Position numbers and translations under genes: made by a program. A model generated the notes under the pieces. It ran no database searches. It was not told the origin of the DNA and was given only the letters and a program-made list of their open reading frames with translations. 64,000 nucleotides of DNA from Lachnospiraceae bacterium (GTDB lineage: Bacteria; Bacillota; Clostridia; Lachnospirales; Lachnospiraceae), in NCBI GenBank assembly GCA_900771995.1, contig CAAGQC010000100.1, positions 4,166 to 68,165 of the forward strand. Direction: 5' to 3'. Shown here one piece after another: positions 57,701 to 64,000 of the stretch (within the stretch, counting starts at the first letter, position 1; every line of letters starts with the position of its first letter).

Positions 57701-60700
57701 TTCGATTGTATAGGCAGCAGGGTTTTCATCGGAATTCGTACCACCATCCAGTTCATAAGTGATATCGTATGCTACCGGAATCCACTTTGCATGAAGGACG
57801 ATGTTCTCCTTCACCTTATCGGTCTCGAAATTCCAGGGAGTCGTACCTGCTTCATCCAGATACCATCCTCCGAAGGTATAATGTTCTTTCTTCAGTTCCA
57901 CAGAGGGTGCTGTGATCTTAGCCCCCGTGATGACTTCTACTCCGGGAACACCGGCTGTCAGTGCTTCCCCGCTTTCATACGCGGTACCACCGTGCAATTC
58001 ATAGCTTACACTGTTCTTTCTGGAAGGATCACTCCAGTGCAGATCCATTTCACTGGACAACGGTTTGCTGGTGAAGGATAACGGTGCACCGTTCCAGGTA
58101 AGCTTGATGGTTCCCGTCTCCTCATTGCTTCCGTCCTGAGGGATCACGCTGATAATGCCGTTCTCATAAGTAAAGTTGCCTGTCGTAGTGATGGTGAAGT
58201 CACTGTAGGTATAGTTCTTGTCTGAAGTATCACCATTTCGCAGGTTCATGTAGGACATGTTCATTCTGTCAATGGGCAGTGCCACACTGGTGTTGGCTCC
58301 CATCTCGATATCCATATCGTCCGCCTCGCCTGCCGTGGTCTCATAATTAAATGCATATACGTTCTCTACCGAGCCCATATTCCACAACGGCCAGTATTTG
58401 TCATACAATACCGGGGCATATTTGAATGTACCGCCGAATGCCGAAGCCAGGAATCGGATCTCCAGATATGCACCTACTTCCAGAAGCATTGCTCCGGAGG
58501 CGCTGGAAGCTTTTCCGCTGCCGGACTGCCAGGAGGTACTGTAATAGAAGTAACCCCACATCTGTACATAAGCGCCGGCCTCCGCCATAATACCTATGGA
58601 CGCCACCTTCTTACTAAACAGACCCGCATAGACCGTCAGCCGGATTCCGGCCCGCAGTCCCAGCGTACCCATAACATACAGGTCAAACTGGTAATTGGAC
58701 TTCGTCAGATCCACACAGTTACTGCTGCTGGTCTTGCTGAATACATTTAAGGTAAAGGTGTATCTCTTAGCCACGCTGTACTGGAAGCTCATGCCCAGCA
58801 TGACATTTACCTTCGCGGATACCACAAAGTCACCCTGTACACCTACTACGATAATACCTGCCAGTATTCTGGCTTCGTTGGAAAAGATATTTACATTAAC
58901 CAGATCGATCCAGTCCGGATTGTTCTCCAGCATGTCGGCATATTTGTCCGCCAGACCGCCGCCTGTGGAAGAAATATCCTGGTTGAAGAATTTATCCTGT
59001 GTATCCATCAGTTCATGGATCTGATCACTTAATTTCTTGTCTACGGTAGACCAGTCATATTCCGGATCCTTACCCTCTGCCAGAATCGTCGCCGTAATAC
59101 CGACACCGGTGTAAGATCCCGCATCCAGGTTCGTGGTGATTCTGTAATCCTTAATATAACGGAAGATCCACTTCTTGCCCCAGACTGCCTTACCTCTGAT
59201 ATTCAGATTCAACAGGATCTCATGTTCAAAGGTAGCAGCTACCTTCAGGGTCAGCTGATTCTTGCCGGAACCGATCTTCACATTGAAGCTGACCTCCAGC
59301 TGGGCGTTCGCACCGTTCTTGGAATAGCCGTTGCTTAAATATTTCAGGTTACGGCTGACATTAGCTCTTACCTGCAGGCCTTCCACGGAGACACTGTTGC
59401 TGGCCATCAGCTGCAGATCACTCTGGGTAGCTGCGGAACCATCCTCTCTTGTAAGGGTCAAATCCTGTAAGCCTCTTTCCCCGGCAAGTTCCTGTAATTC
59501 CTCGGTTGCCAGCGCTACGGTTGCCAGATAGTTGGCTGCCTCCAGGGCAAAACCACTGTCGATGGCATCCTGTTCGATCTCCGCCTCAATGGATCTGGCG
59601 GTATCTTCATCCAGATCGAACTCCATCTCCTCCGTACTGTTGACCGTCATGGAATCCAGTACTTCATTCTCGGTAATGTCTACATAAGTAAGGATCGTAT
59701 CCTCTCCGGACACCACGATATCCGTGATCTGTCCGTAGGTAAGCTCGGTAGCTGTCTCCAGGCTGCCGCTGTAGAATGCCAGATAGTCGCCGACATCTAC
59801 CGTGGTGCTCTCATCCAGCCCCATATCCTGATAATTGCTGCCGGAGAAATCCAGTTTGACCGTGTCGATGGTTACGGTGGTAACGCTGGTATCTTCATCA
59901 TCCGCAACGTTTATCGGCAGTACGTCCGGTGTAAACAGAACGTCATTTGCCTCAGCAACTCCATAATAGTAGGTGTTTCCTTCTACTTTGGAGATCGTCA
60001 CATAAGCGGCATTGCCGTCATACTGCTGTGCGGAACTCAGTCCGTCCTCACCCAGTGTAGGAGCCTCTGCACCGTCATAGATCACGACTGTGGTTCCCAC
60101 GCCGATCTTCTGGCTGCCGGTATAGGTAAAGCTTCCGCTGCCGTCCACAGTGTTTAACTGTGTCATATCCTCTGCAACATTTACATTAAACAGACCGGAC
60201 AGATAATCACTGCCCTCGGTGTAGTTTACCTCTGCCTTTTTCAGATAGACCAGTTTGTCATTGAGGCTCAGGTTCTCCACCTGTGCCATGGCTGTGGTGA
60301 AATTGTAAAGCCTTACCGCTGCAGGCTGTATCTGGTCGTTATAATAGATCAGATAGCTGTTGCTTTGCAACTGCATCTGGTAAGTAGCACCTGCTTCCAG
60401 TTCACTGGAAGAAATATAGTACTTTTCATAGGTGCCATCCCCGATGGTAACGGTCTCCGGTCCTGAGATATCCAGTGCCAGAGAGACCTCCTGATCTGCA
60501 ATATTATACAGCTTTGCAATATCTGTAACCTGCTCTGTGGAACGTGCGCCTGCGGACTTTAACAGTGCGATCCGGAATGTCTTTGCGTCCACATCCACGC
60601 TGGCAACATAGTTATCCTGTCCCTCTTCGACTTCTGCGCCGGTGATTTCCCGAAGCTTCGCATACAGGGTCATATTTCCATTGATCGTATCACCGCTCTG

Positions 60701-61894
60701 TACCTGTCTTGTCAGGGCAGAATCATAATACCATGCCTCGAACAGATACCCCGGTACGGACGGGGTTGCCAGCTGATTCACATCAATGATGGAATTGGCT
60801 GCCAGCATAAGGGCATTTGGCAGCAGAGCATCCGGAATGTTGATTCCTCCACCCAGCGCGAAATCGATCTGGTAAAAGGTCGTCTTTTCAATAGTATTGT
60901 CGGAACCGTTGTCGGAAGAACTTCCATTATTGCTTCCGCTATTATCACTTCCCTTGCTGTCGGAATCATTGTCATCCGAATCATCCTTCGCTGCAGCGGT
61001 TACCTGGCTGGTCTGACTGGCCGCAGGCTTTACCGCAGGTCTGGTCTGTGCGACTTTCTTCGGTGCGCTTGTGGGTTCCGGTGTCTTCACGGCTTCATTG
61101 TTGGCCTGGATCCTGGCATCCTTTACAAAGGTAGCCGGAAGATATCCCACCTTGCCTTTGTAAGCCACTTTGTACCATTGTCCTTCGGCTCCTGCAAAGT
61201 CTTCCTCGCCGTGTTCCTTTATAATCTGGACAGTTTCGCTATCTGCGATCTGCAGGGGTTCTCCGTTCGCCACAAAGGAAGGTACCGTGAACAGAGGTAC
61301 GAAACCTTTCTTCACTACATAGGAATTCTTACCGTCCTCGGAAAATACGGTGAGCTCGCAATCCAGTAACGCCTGCACCTTAGCTGTGCCCAGGCTGTTC
61401 TCGGATGCTGCATCTCCATAGGCCGTAACTTTGGACATTTCATCCGTGGTAACGGTCTCCGGCAGTGCCAGCGTGGTGTACTCGACTACCAGCTTGTCTG
61501 CCGCCCATTCCTTCATCTGAATATCTACTCCGTCAAGAGTGATGGCCGCGGATTTAACAAAACTCTCGTTATCTCCGGCTGTCAGGGTGATGGTCACGGT
61601 ATAATACTGATACGGTACCAGTGTCTTGTCATCCGGTGTCACCGTAACGTCCGTGATCGTTCCTTTCGTGGTATCAAATTGCAGGTCGGGTTTCTCCCCT
61701 GCGGAAAGTAAAAAAGTATCCTGGCCTTTACTGCTCAGAACAATCTCTTCCACTTCTGTTACCGCATCCTGCACGGCTGTTGCATCCGGAGTTGTATTCC
61801 CTCCGAGCCCGCAGCCGGAGAGCATACCCACGACCATGGTCAGTGCCAGTACCATGGATAATGCTCTTTTTAGTTGCTTCTGTACTTTTTTCAT
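54737..61894 (-). CDS. Giant surface lipoprotein with SH3b domain and InlB-type B-repeats
   Basis: 2385 residues. Signal with lipobox LSGC (Cys28), an Ig-like region (about 50-190), an SH3b domain (about 205-260; WYKVAYKGKVGYLPATFVKDA), an Asp/Ser-rich linker (303-335), and an isolated B-repeat-like unit (340-414). Next comes a long region of no recognised family (about 415-1290), then about ten InlB/Listeria-Bacteroides B-repeats (about 1293-2146) interrupted by one MucBP-like unit, and a Gly/Thr-rich beta-helix-like C-terminus (2147-2385). There is no LPXTG; anchoring is by lipid. The ATG at 61894 was chosen because it begins the signal; 61918 is an alternative. Likely adhesion or cell-surface interaction. 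The S8 protease gene follows by 30 bp. Confidence 0.88.
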   Translation of the reverse strand: MKKVQKQLKRALSMVLALTMVVGMLSGCGLGGNTTPDATAVQDAVTEVEEIVLSSKGQDTFLLSAGEKPDLQFDTTKGTITDVTVTPDDKTLVPYQYYTVTITLTAGDNESFVKSAAITLDGVDIQMKEWAADKLVVEYTTLALPETVTTDEMSKVTAYGDAASENSLGTAKVQALLDCELTVFSEDGKNSYVVKKGFVPLFTVPSFVANGEPLQIADSETVQIIKEHGEEDFAGAEGQWYKVAYKGKVGYLPATFVKDARIQANNEAVKTPEPTSAPKKVAQTRPAVKPAASQTSQVTAAAKDDSDDNDSDSKGSDNSGSNNGSSSDNGSDNTIEKTTFYQIDFALGGGINIPDALLPNALMLAANSIIDVNQLATPSVPGYLFEAWYYDSALTRQVQSGDTINGNMTLYAKLREITGAEVEEGQDNYVASVDVDAKTFRIALLKSAGARSTEQVTDIAKLYNIADQEVSLALDISGPETVTIGDGTYEKYYISSSELEAGATYQMQLQSNSYLIYYNDQIQPAAVRLYNFTTAMAQVENLSLNDKLVYLKKAEVNYTEGSDYLSGLFNVNVAEDMTQLNTVDGSGSFTYTGSQKIGVGTTVVIYDGAEAPTLGEDGLSSAQQYDGNAAYVTISKVEGNTYYYGVAEANDVLFTPDVLPINVADDEDTSVTTVTIDTVKLDFSGSNYQDMGLDESTTVDVGDYLAFYSGSLETATELTYGQITDIVVSGEDTILTYVDITENEVLDSMTVNSTEEMEFDLDEDTARSIEAEIEQDAIDSGFALEAANYLATVALATEELQELAGERGLQDLTLTREDGSAATQSDLQLMASNSVSVEGLQVRANVSRNLKYLSNGYSKNGANAQLEVSFNVKIGSGKNQLTLKVAATFEHEILLNLNIRGKAVWGKKWIFRYIKDYRITTNLDAGSYTGVGITATILAEGKDPEYDWSTVDKKLSDQIHELMDTQDKFFNQDISSTGGGLADKYADMLENNPDWIDLVNVNIFSNEARILAGIIVVGVQGDFVVSAKVNVMLGMSFQYSVAKRYTFTLNVFSKTSSSNCVDLTKSNYQFDLYVMGTLGLRAGIRLTVYAGLFSKKVASIGIMAEAGAYVQMWGYFYYSTSWQSGSGKASSASGAMLLEVGAYLEIRFLASAFGGTFKYAPVLYDKYWPLWNMGSVENVYAFNYETTAGEADDMDIEMGANTSVALPIDRMNMSYMNLRNGDTSDKNYTYSDFTITTTGNFTYENGIISVIPQDGSNEETGTIKLTWNGAPLSFTSKPLSSEMDLHWSDPSRKNSVSYELHGGTAYESGEALTAGVPGVEVITGAKITAPSVELKKEHYTFGGWYLDEAGTTPWNFETDKVKENIVLHAKWIPVAYDITYELDGGTNSDENPAAYTIEDTVKLSDPGKAGYRFLGWNTEADGTGSFVTEIPAGSTGARTFYAQWAPVEQTYEIHHMLEKLDGSGYEDTETTTAIALTGATITVGKEQSKAYTGFTFDESKTDDNTGIIPGEGTLVLKLYYSRNTYGVTFVSGTGADPGTENVAYEGKVQEPEEISRDGYELAGWYVVAETPRLWNFDEDIITEATELRAGWTAKTYNVSFDVQGGIGGDSNVLATYDSAMPAVTVPARAGYQFAGYYDEAEGGKQYYNADGGSAADWDKAVSETDGFVLYAQWEANSYEVAFDANGGEGTMENQSLTYDEEVQLSKNTLTREGYQFAGWAKAANADTADYADEAGVSDLTTEAGATVTLYAVWQPVVYGVVFDGNGADSGSMDAQQMTYDTEAVLIRNAYQKTGYHFMGWAATADAKSAEYDEQAVVKNLAATEDAKVTLYAVWEVNEYTVAFYPNGGEGTMENQQFTYDQELTALSKNGYTRAGYDFAGWATTDSAETAEYKDAETVRNLVAEQNGILTLYAVWTAQSYTVSFDANGGYMMTDSTSREVTYGSTYGILPAATRTGYDFAGWYTEKEDGTAIIADNIVNITGDTILYAHWNAQKFKVSFDSNPGSGSSTPTTVSSINVTYDQSYGNLPGPTRTGYTFDGWYTASSGDEKVTEKTKVTRTEDHTLYAHWTANTYTVTFNANGGSFADSTTAKSINQTYDASYTLPGESPTRSGYTFLGWYTASASGDQITATDKMTTTGTQTLYAQWNQVVTNNISVNVGGVTLSYSGTPVYAKTDTNGKVTPGGNAENYNIKLENGVLTLNNATIKYAPVSNYHNGAVSADGTLTIELAAGTVNTIINTSSNSGISAWNCGIYVNRGPLTITGSGSLTATGGGGQSSHGISVDSGTLIVDGAAVTANGGNAAGSSGIYTGENMEMKNGANVTAVGGTANSEASRGIECSGSITITNSSGSASGNSVAMTKSPTMKGAAITSGSYNSKSVNWTASN
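55456..58015 (-). repeat. Tandem InlB-type B-repeat coding units
   Basis: About ten units of 65-80 codons inside the giant lipoprotein gene, each with the pattern Y-x-V-x-F-x-x-N-G-G, a GY-x-F-x-GW core and an LYAxW end. One MucBP-like unit (EIHHMLEKLDGSGYED) interrupts after the second. The units differ clearly at DNA level, so this is an old protein repeat, not a recent DNA expansion. Confidence 0.85.
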
Positions 61895-61983
61895 AGGCTC
61901 CTGTTCCTCTCTTGCCATCAGCCGGCATCTGCTGCATTCTGCGGTGATCTCCGGTATCTCAGGACATTTTTCTACTCATTCTC

Positions 61984-62051
61984 ATTATAATCCAAATTTT
62001 CCCTTACGACGGTTCCGTGCATGAATCGACCCAAAAATGTATTGAATCGAC
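61984..62051 (-). promoter_or_regulatory. Promoter and paired direct-repeat element of the giant lipoprotein gene
   Basis: Minus strand: two copies of GTCGATTCA (62043-62051 and 62022-62030), start to start 21 bp, then TATAAT (61984-61989). The -35 region (CCGTCG) does not match consensus, as in activator-dependent promoters. A third, imperfect copy may lie at 62053-62061. The same element precedes the LysM gene. The rest of the 317-bp gap holds the LysM-gene terminator and a G/C-rich stretch with no other feature seen. Confidence 0.75.
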
Positions 62052-62095
62052 CCGAACCGACAAAGGGCTCCGTCTGAGGAGGGACCCGGTAACTG

Positions 62096-62151
62096 AAAAA
62101 GCACCGCTCTGTGTTTTTGAGGTCTGCTCATTTTCACACAAAGCGATGCTT
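62096..62151 (-). terminator. Terminator after the LysM gene
   Basis: Minus strand stem GCATCGCTTTGTGT with CACAGAGCGGTGC (arms about 62137-62150 and 62101-62114, with wobbles), long A-rich loop, then UUUUU (62096-62100). Confidence 0.8.
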
Positions 62152-62211
62152 TCTTATACTATTCAATAGTGTTTTATAACACCCTTACATCTTTTATCCG
62201 GTGTTTTCGCC

Positions 62212-63648
62212 TTACTTTTCAGGCAGGGTCAGATCCCAGCCGGGATAGATCAGGTCTGCGTTGTCTATAGCAATGTTGTTCAGATCCATGATGTCTCTGA
62301 CGGAACATTTGTGGTTCCGGGCGATCTTCCAGAGGGAATCTCCCTTTTGTACTTTATAGAGCTGTGTGGTGGCCGGTGCCGCTGTGGGCTGTGCTGCTGC
62401 AGCCACGGTGTTGCTGCCCGGGATTCTCAATACCCAGTTCGGATAGATCAGGCTTCTGAAATGAAGCAGGTCTGCATTTGCCACCATCAGATCTGTCAGG
62501 CTGCATCCGTTCAGGCGGGCAATTCTCCAGAGGCAGTCGCCCTTCTGTACCGTATACAGTACTTCCGGTGCAGGCGTTGCCACTACCGGAGCAGGGGTTG
62601 CATCATCATCGTCAGAATCGCTGCTACTGTTATCGACAGGTGCCGGGGTAGCTGTGGGCTCCGCAGGTGCGGGTGTAGGCTCTGCGGGTGCAGGTGTAGG
62701 CTCTTCCGGAGCAGGGGTGGGTTCTGAAGGTTCCGGAGTCTGTGAAGCAATAACCGTCAGGGACACTGTAAAGCTTTGCGGTGCTATTCTCAGTGTATTA
62801 TCTGCTGCCGCTTTCACGGTGATCGTTGCCGTATAGGTTCCTATGCCAAGACCTTCCTTCGGGATTACTTTAAAAGTATCGCTGGCTCCCGATGCGATGG
62901 AATCCATTGCCGTTTTACTGAGTTCAAAGCATTCTGCATTGTTGCCTTCCAGAGTGATCTCCAGTGCTCCGCTTTCATTGCTGCTGATATTCGTTACCGT
63001 TACTTCTTTTCCTGCGGGGTCAGTGTAACCCTCTTCTTTGTTATAAAAAGTATAGCTGTCGGTCACATCCAGTTCCACTATTTTCTTCTCTGTTTCCGCA
63101 GCATAATCGGGAGCGATCTTTACACCGGTTACATCCACGGGGGTCTCTTCCGGTGCTATTTCGTTCTTGGAAAGCAGATAACCGGCTCCTCCACCCAGGC
63201 TGTCTCCGATAAAGACAACTTTATCGCTTTCATCCGATACCACGATGACACCATAGGCAATATGTGTGTCGCCATCCTTCAGTTCATGAATGCACACATC
63301 CAGCAGATTCAGATCATCATAGCTGTTGGAAATATCACTGACAACAGTAAACAGATTGCTGGTGTTGGAGATCATGCCGACTGCTTTTTCATAAGAACCG
63401 ATCTCTGTCAGTGTCCAATCACCTTCGGTTTTCTCGTATACTTCCATAGGATAAATGTATGGATTGCTCAGCCCGCTGCAGGTGATCGTGCCCCCTTTCT
63501 CCGGGAAACGTGTTCTCTGCACATCATAGGCATACTCAAAGGGTCCTCCTGCACTGAACTCTTCTGCATGCACCGTCACTCCACTGCCAGCCAGCATGAC
63601 AAAGGCAGCACAGAGACTCATCAACAGTACTTTCATTTTTGTCTTCAT
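62212..63648 (-). CDS. Secreted protein with two C-terminal LysM domains
   Basis: 478 residues. Sec signal (MKTKMKVLLMSLCAAFVMLAG, cleavage near VHAEE at about 28) without lipobox. The N-terminal 170 residues have no recognised family; a beta-sandwich of the choice-of-anchor/MSP type follows (about 190-300). Then a Pro/Thr/Glu repeat linker (about 305-360) and two LysM peptidoglycan-binding domains (about 364-412 and 430-476; YTVQKGDCLWRIA, YKVQKGDSLWKIA). It should sit in the cell wall. It shares its upstream element with the giant lipoprotein gene and probably belongs to the same surface response. Confidence 0.88.
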   Translation of the reverse strand: MKTKMKVLLMSLCAAFVMLAGSGVTVHAEEFSAGGPFEYAYDVQRTRFPEKGGTITCSGLSNPYIYPMEVYEKTEGDWTLTEIGSYEKAVGMISNTSNLFTVVSDISNSYDDLNLLDVCIHELKDGDTHIAYGVIVVSDESDKVVFIGDSLGGGAGYLLSKNEIAPEETPVDVTGVKIAPDYAAETEKKIVELDVTDSYTFYNKEEGYTDPAGKEVTVTNISSNESGALEITLEGNNAECFELSKTAMDSIASGASDTFKVIPKEGLGIGTYTATITVKAAADNTLRIAPQSFTVSLTVIASQTPEPSEPTPAPEEPTPAPAEPTPAPAEPTATPAPVDNSSSDSDDDDATPAPVVATPAPEVLYTVQKGDCLWRIARLNGCSLTDLMVANADLLHFRSLIYPNWVLRIPGSNTVAAAAQPTAAPATTQLYKVQKGDSLWKIARNHKCSVRDIMDLNNIAIDNADLIYPGWDLTLPEK

Positions 63649-63724
63649 AAGTACTCATCCTTTCTGTTTCCGTTACGGGCTTTTGCTGTCGCCCTTTCTG
63701 TAACTTTTCGTTTCGTTCCCCGCC

Positions 63725-63793
63725 ATTATAATTCCTAATCTTCATTTATGAACAAATATTGCATGAATCGACCCAAAAATGTATTGAATCGAC
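63725..63793 (-). promoter_or_regulatory. Promoter and paired direct-repeat element of the LysM gene
   Basis: Two copies of GTCGATTCA (63785-63793 and 63764-63772 on the minus strand), start to start 21 bp, then TATAAT (63725-63730) with a non-consensus -35 (GTTCAT). The 33-bp block 63761-63793 is identical to 62019-62051. The distance from -10 to the nearest repeat is 34 bp here and 33 bp there. Confidence 0.75.
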
Positions 63794-63879
63794 TTTCCTG
63801 TCCGTCTTGACTTTTTCTGAATTATTGTTATACTGAAAAAATTGTAAAACCGACATCATATATAACATCACCCTGCGTA

Positions 63880-63915
63880 TAAGAAAGACCCGCATGGTCT
63901 TCCCAGGCAGGTCTC
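63880..63915 (-). terminator. Terminator of the gene entering from the right
   Basis: Minus strand stem AGACCTGC/GCGGGTCT (63908-63915 with 63886-63893), 14-nt loop, then TTTCTTAT. It lies 36 bp after the stop of the partial gene. Confidence 0.65.
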
Positions 63916-63951
63916 TCTTCCGGTCATATATTCAGTTTTATCAGTACTTTA

Positions 63952-64000
63952 TTATTCGCAAAGCTTGGAAAATGCATCCGCTACGAACTGAACCTTAGGT
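63952..64000 (-). CDS. 3' end of an unidentified gene (cut by the window edge)
   Basis: The minus strand enters in an open frame that ends PKVQFVADAFSKLCE and a TAA. Only 16 codons are visible, so the family cannot be named. The terminator just downstream supports a real gene end. Confidence 0.45.
   Translation of the reverse strand, partial: PKVQFVADAFSKLCE

Noticed and set aside
54737..61894. B-repeats as a CRISPR-like or recent tandem DNA repeat
   Set aside because: Units are diverged coding repeats of about 200 bp without constant DNA repeats and spacers.
62019..63793. Identical 33-bp blocks as attachment sites or mobile-element ends
   Set aside because: They flank only one ordinary gene, are in the same orientation relative to promoters, and have internal direct repeats at promoter-compatible distances; a shared regulatory element explains them better.

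Overview
The window looks like chromosome from a gut-type, spore-forming member of the Clostridia, most likely Lachnospiraceae. The reasons are a T-box-controlled ileS, a SpoVT sporulation regulator, AraC-type/YesMN-type control of sugar ABC importers, glycoside phosphorylases of family GH130, and strong AGGAGG ribosome binding sites. No phage, insertion sequence, CRISPR array, rRNA or tRNA was seen.

Layout. 1-13.5 kb is mostly housekeeping: ileS with its T-box leader, a membrane diguanylate cyclase, spoVT, a Na+-coupled NSS transporter, a heterodimeric ABC exporter, and a pdxY / TIGR04076 / relQ / metF operon. 13.5-29 kb is a first glycan locus: YesN/YesM two-component system, a sugar ABC importer, then a six-gene operon (GH88, ROK kinase, GH31, a carbohydrate-binding-like protein, two GH43 enzymes) facing a divergent AraC regulator. 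None of these enzymes has a signal peptide, so oligosaccharides are imported and trimmed inside the cell. 29-44.7 kb is a second locus whose gene set matches the beta-mannan utilisation pathway of gut Firmicutes: ABC importer, mannobiose 2-epimerase, GH130_1 and GH130_2 phosphorylases, GH36 alpha-galactosidase, ManA, AraC and LacI regulators. No mannanase is present here.

The most unusual gene is in the mannan locus: one 1030-residue reading frame joining PAS, an intact GGDEF (diguanylate cyclase), a GAF-like domain and a degenerate GGDEF to a complete SGNH esterase and a beta-sandwich domain. It puts cyclic-di-GMP signalling and, by context, deacetylation of imported oligosaccharides on one cytoplasmic polypeptide.

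44.8-53.7 kb holds a NUDIX hydrolase, an unknown membrane-anchored protein, a PfkB sugar kinase, a GT39-like membrane protein, an unlisted 34-residue gene whose ribosome binding site lies in a 17-bp hairpin, mfd and pth. 53.7-64 kb is a cell-surface module: a subtilisin-like lipoprotein, a 2385-residue lipoprotein with about ten InlB-type B-repeats, and a secreted two-LysM protein. The last two share a near-identical 33-bp upstream element, two 9-bp direct repeats 21 bp apart, at almost the same distance from their -10 boxes, so they probably form a small regulon under one unknown activator.
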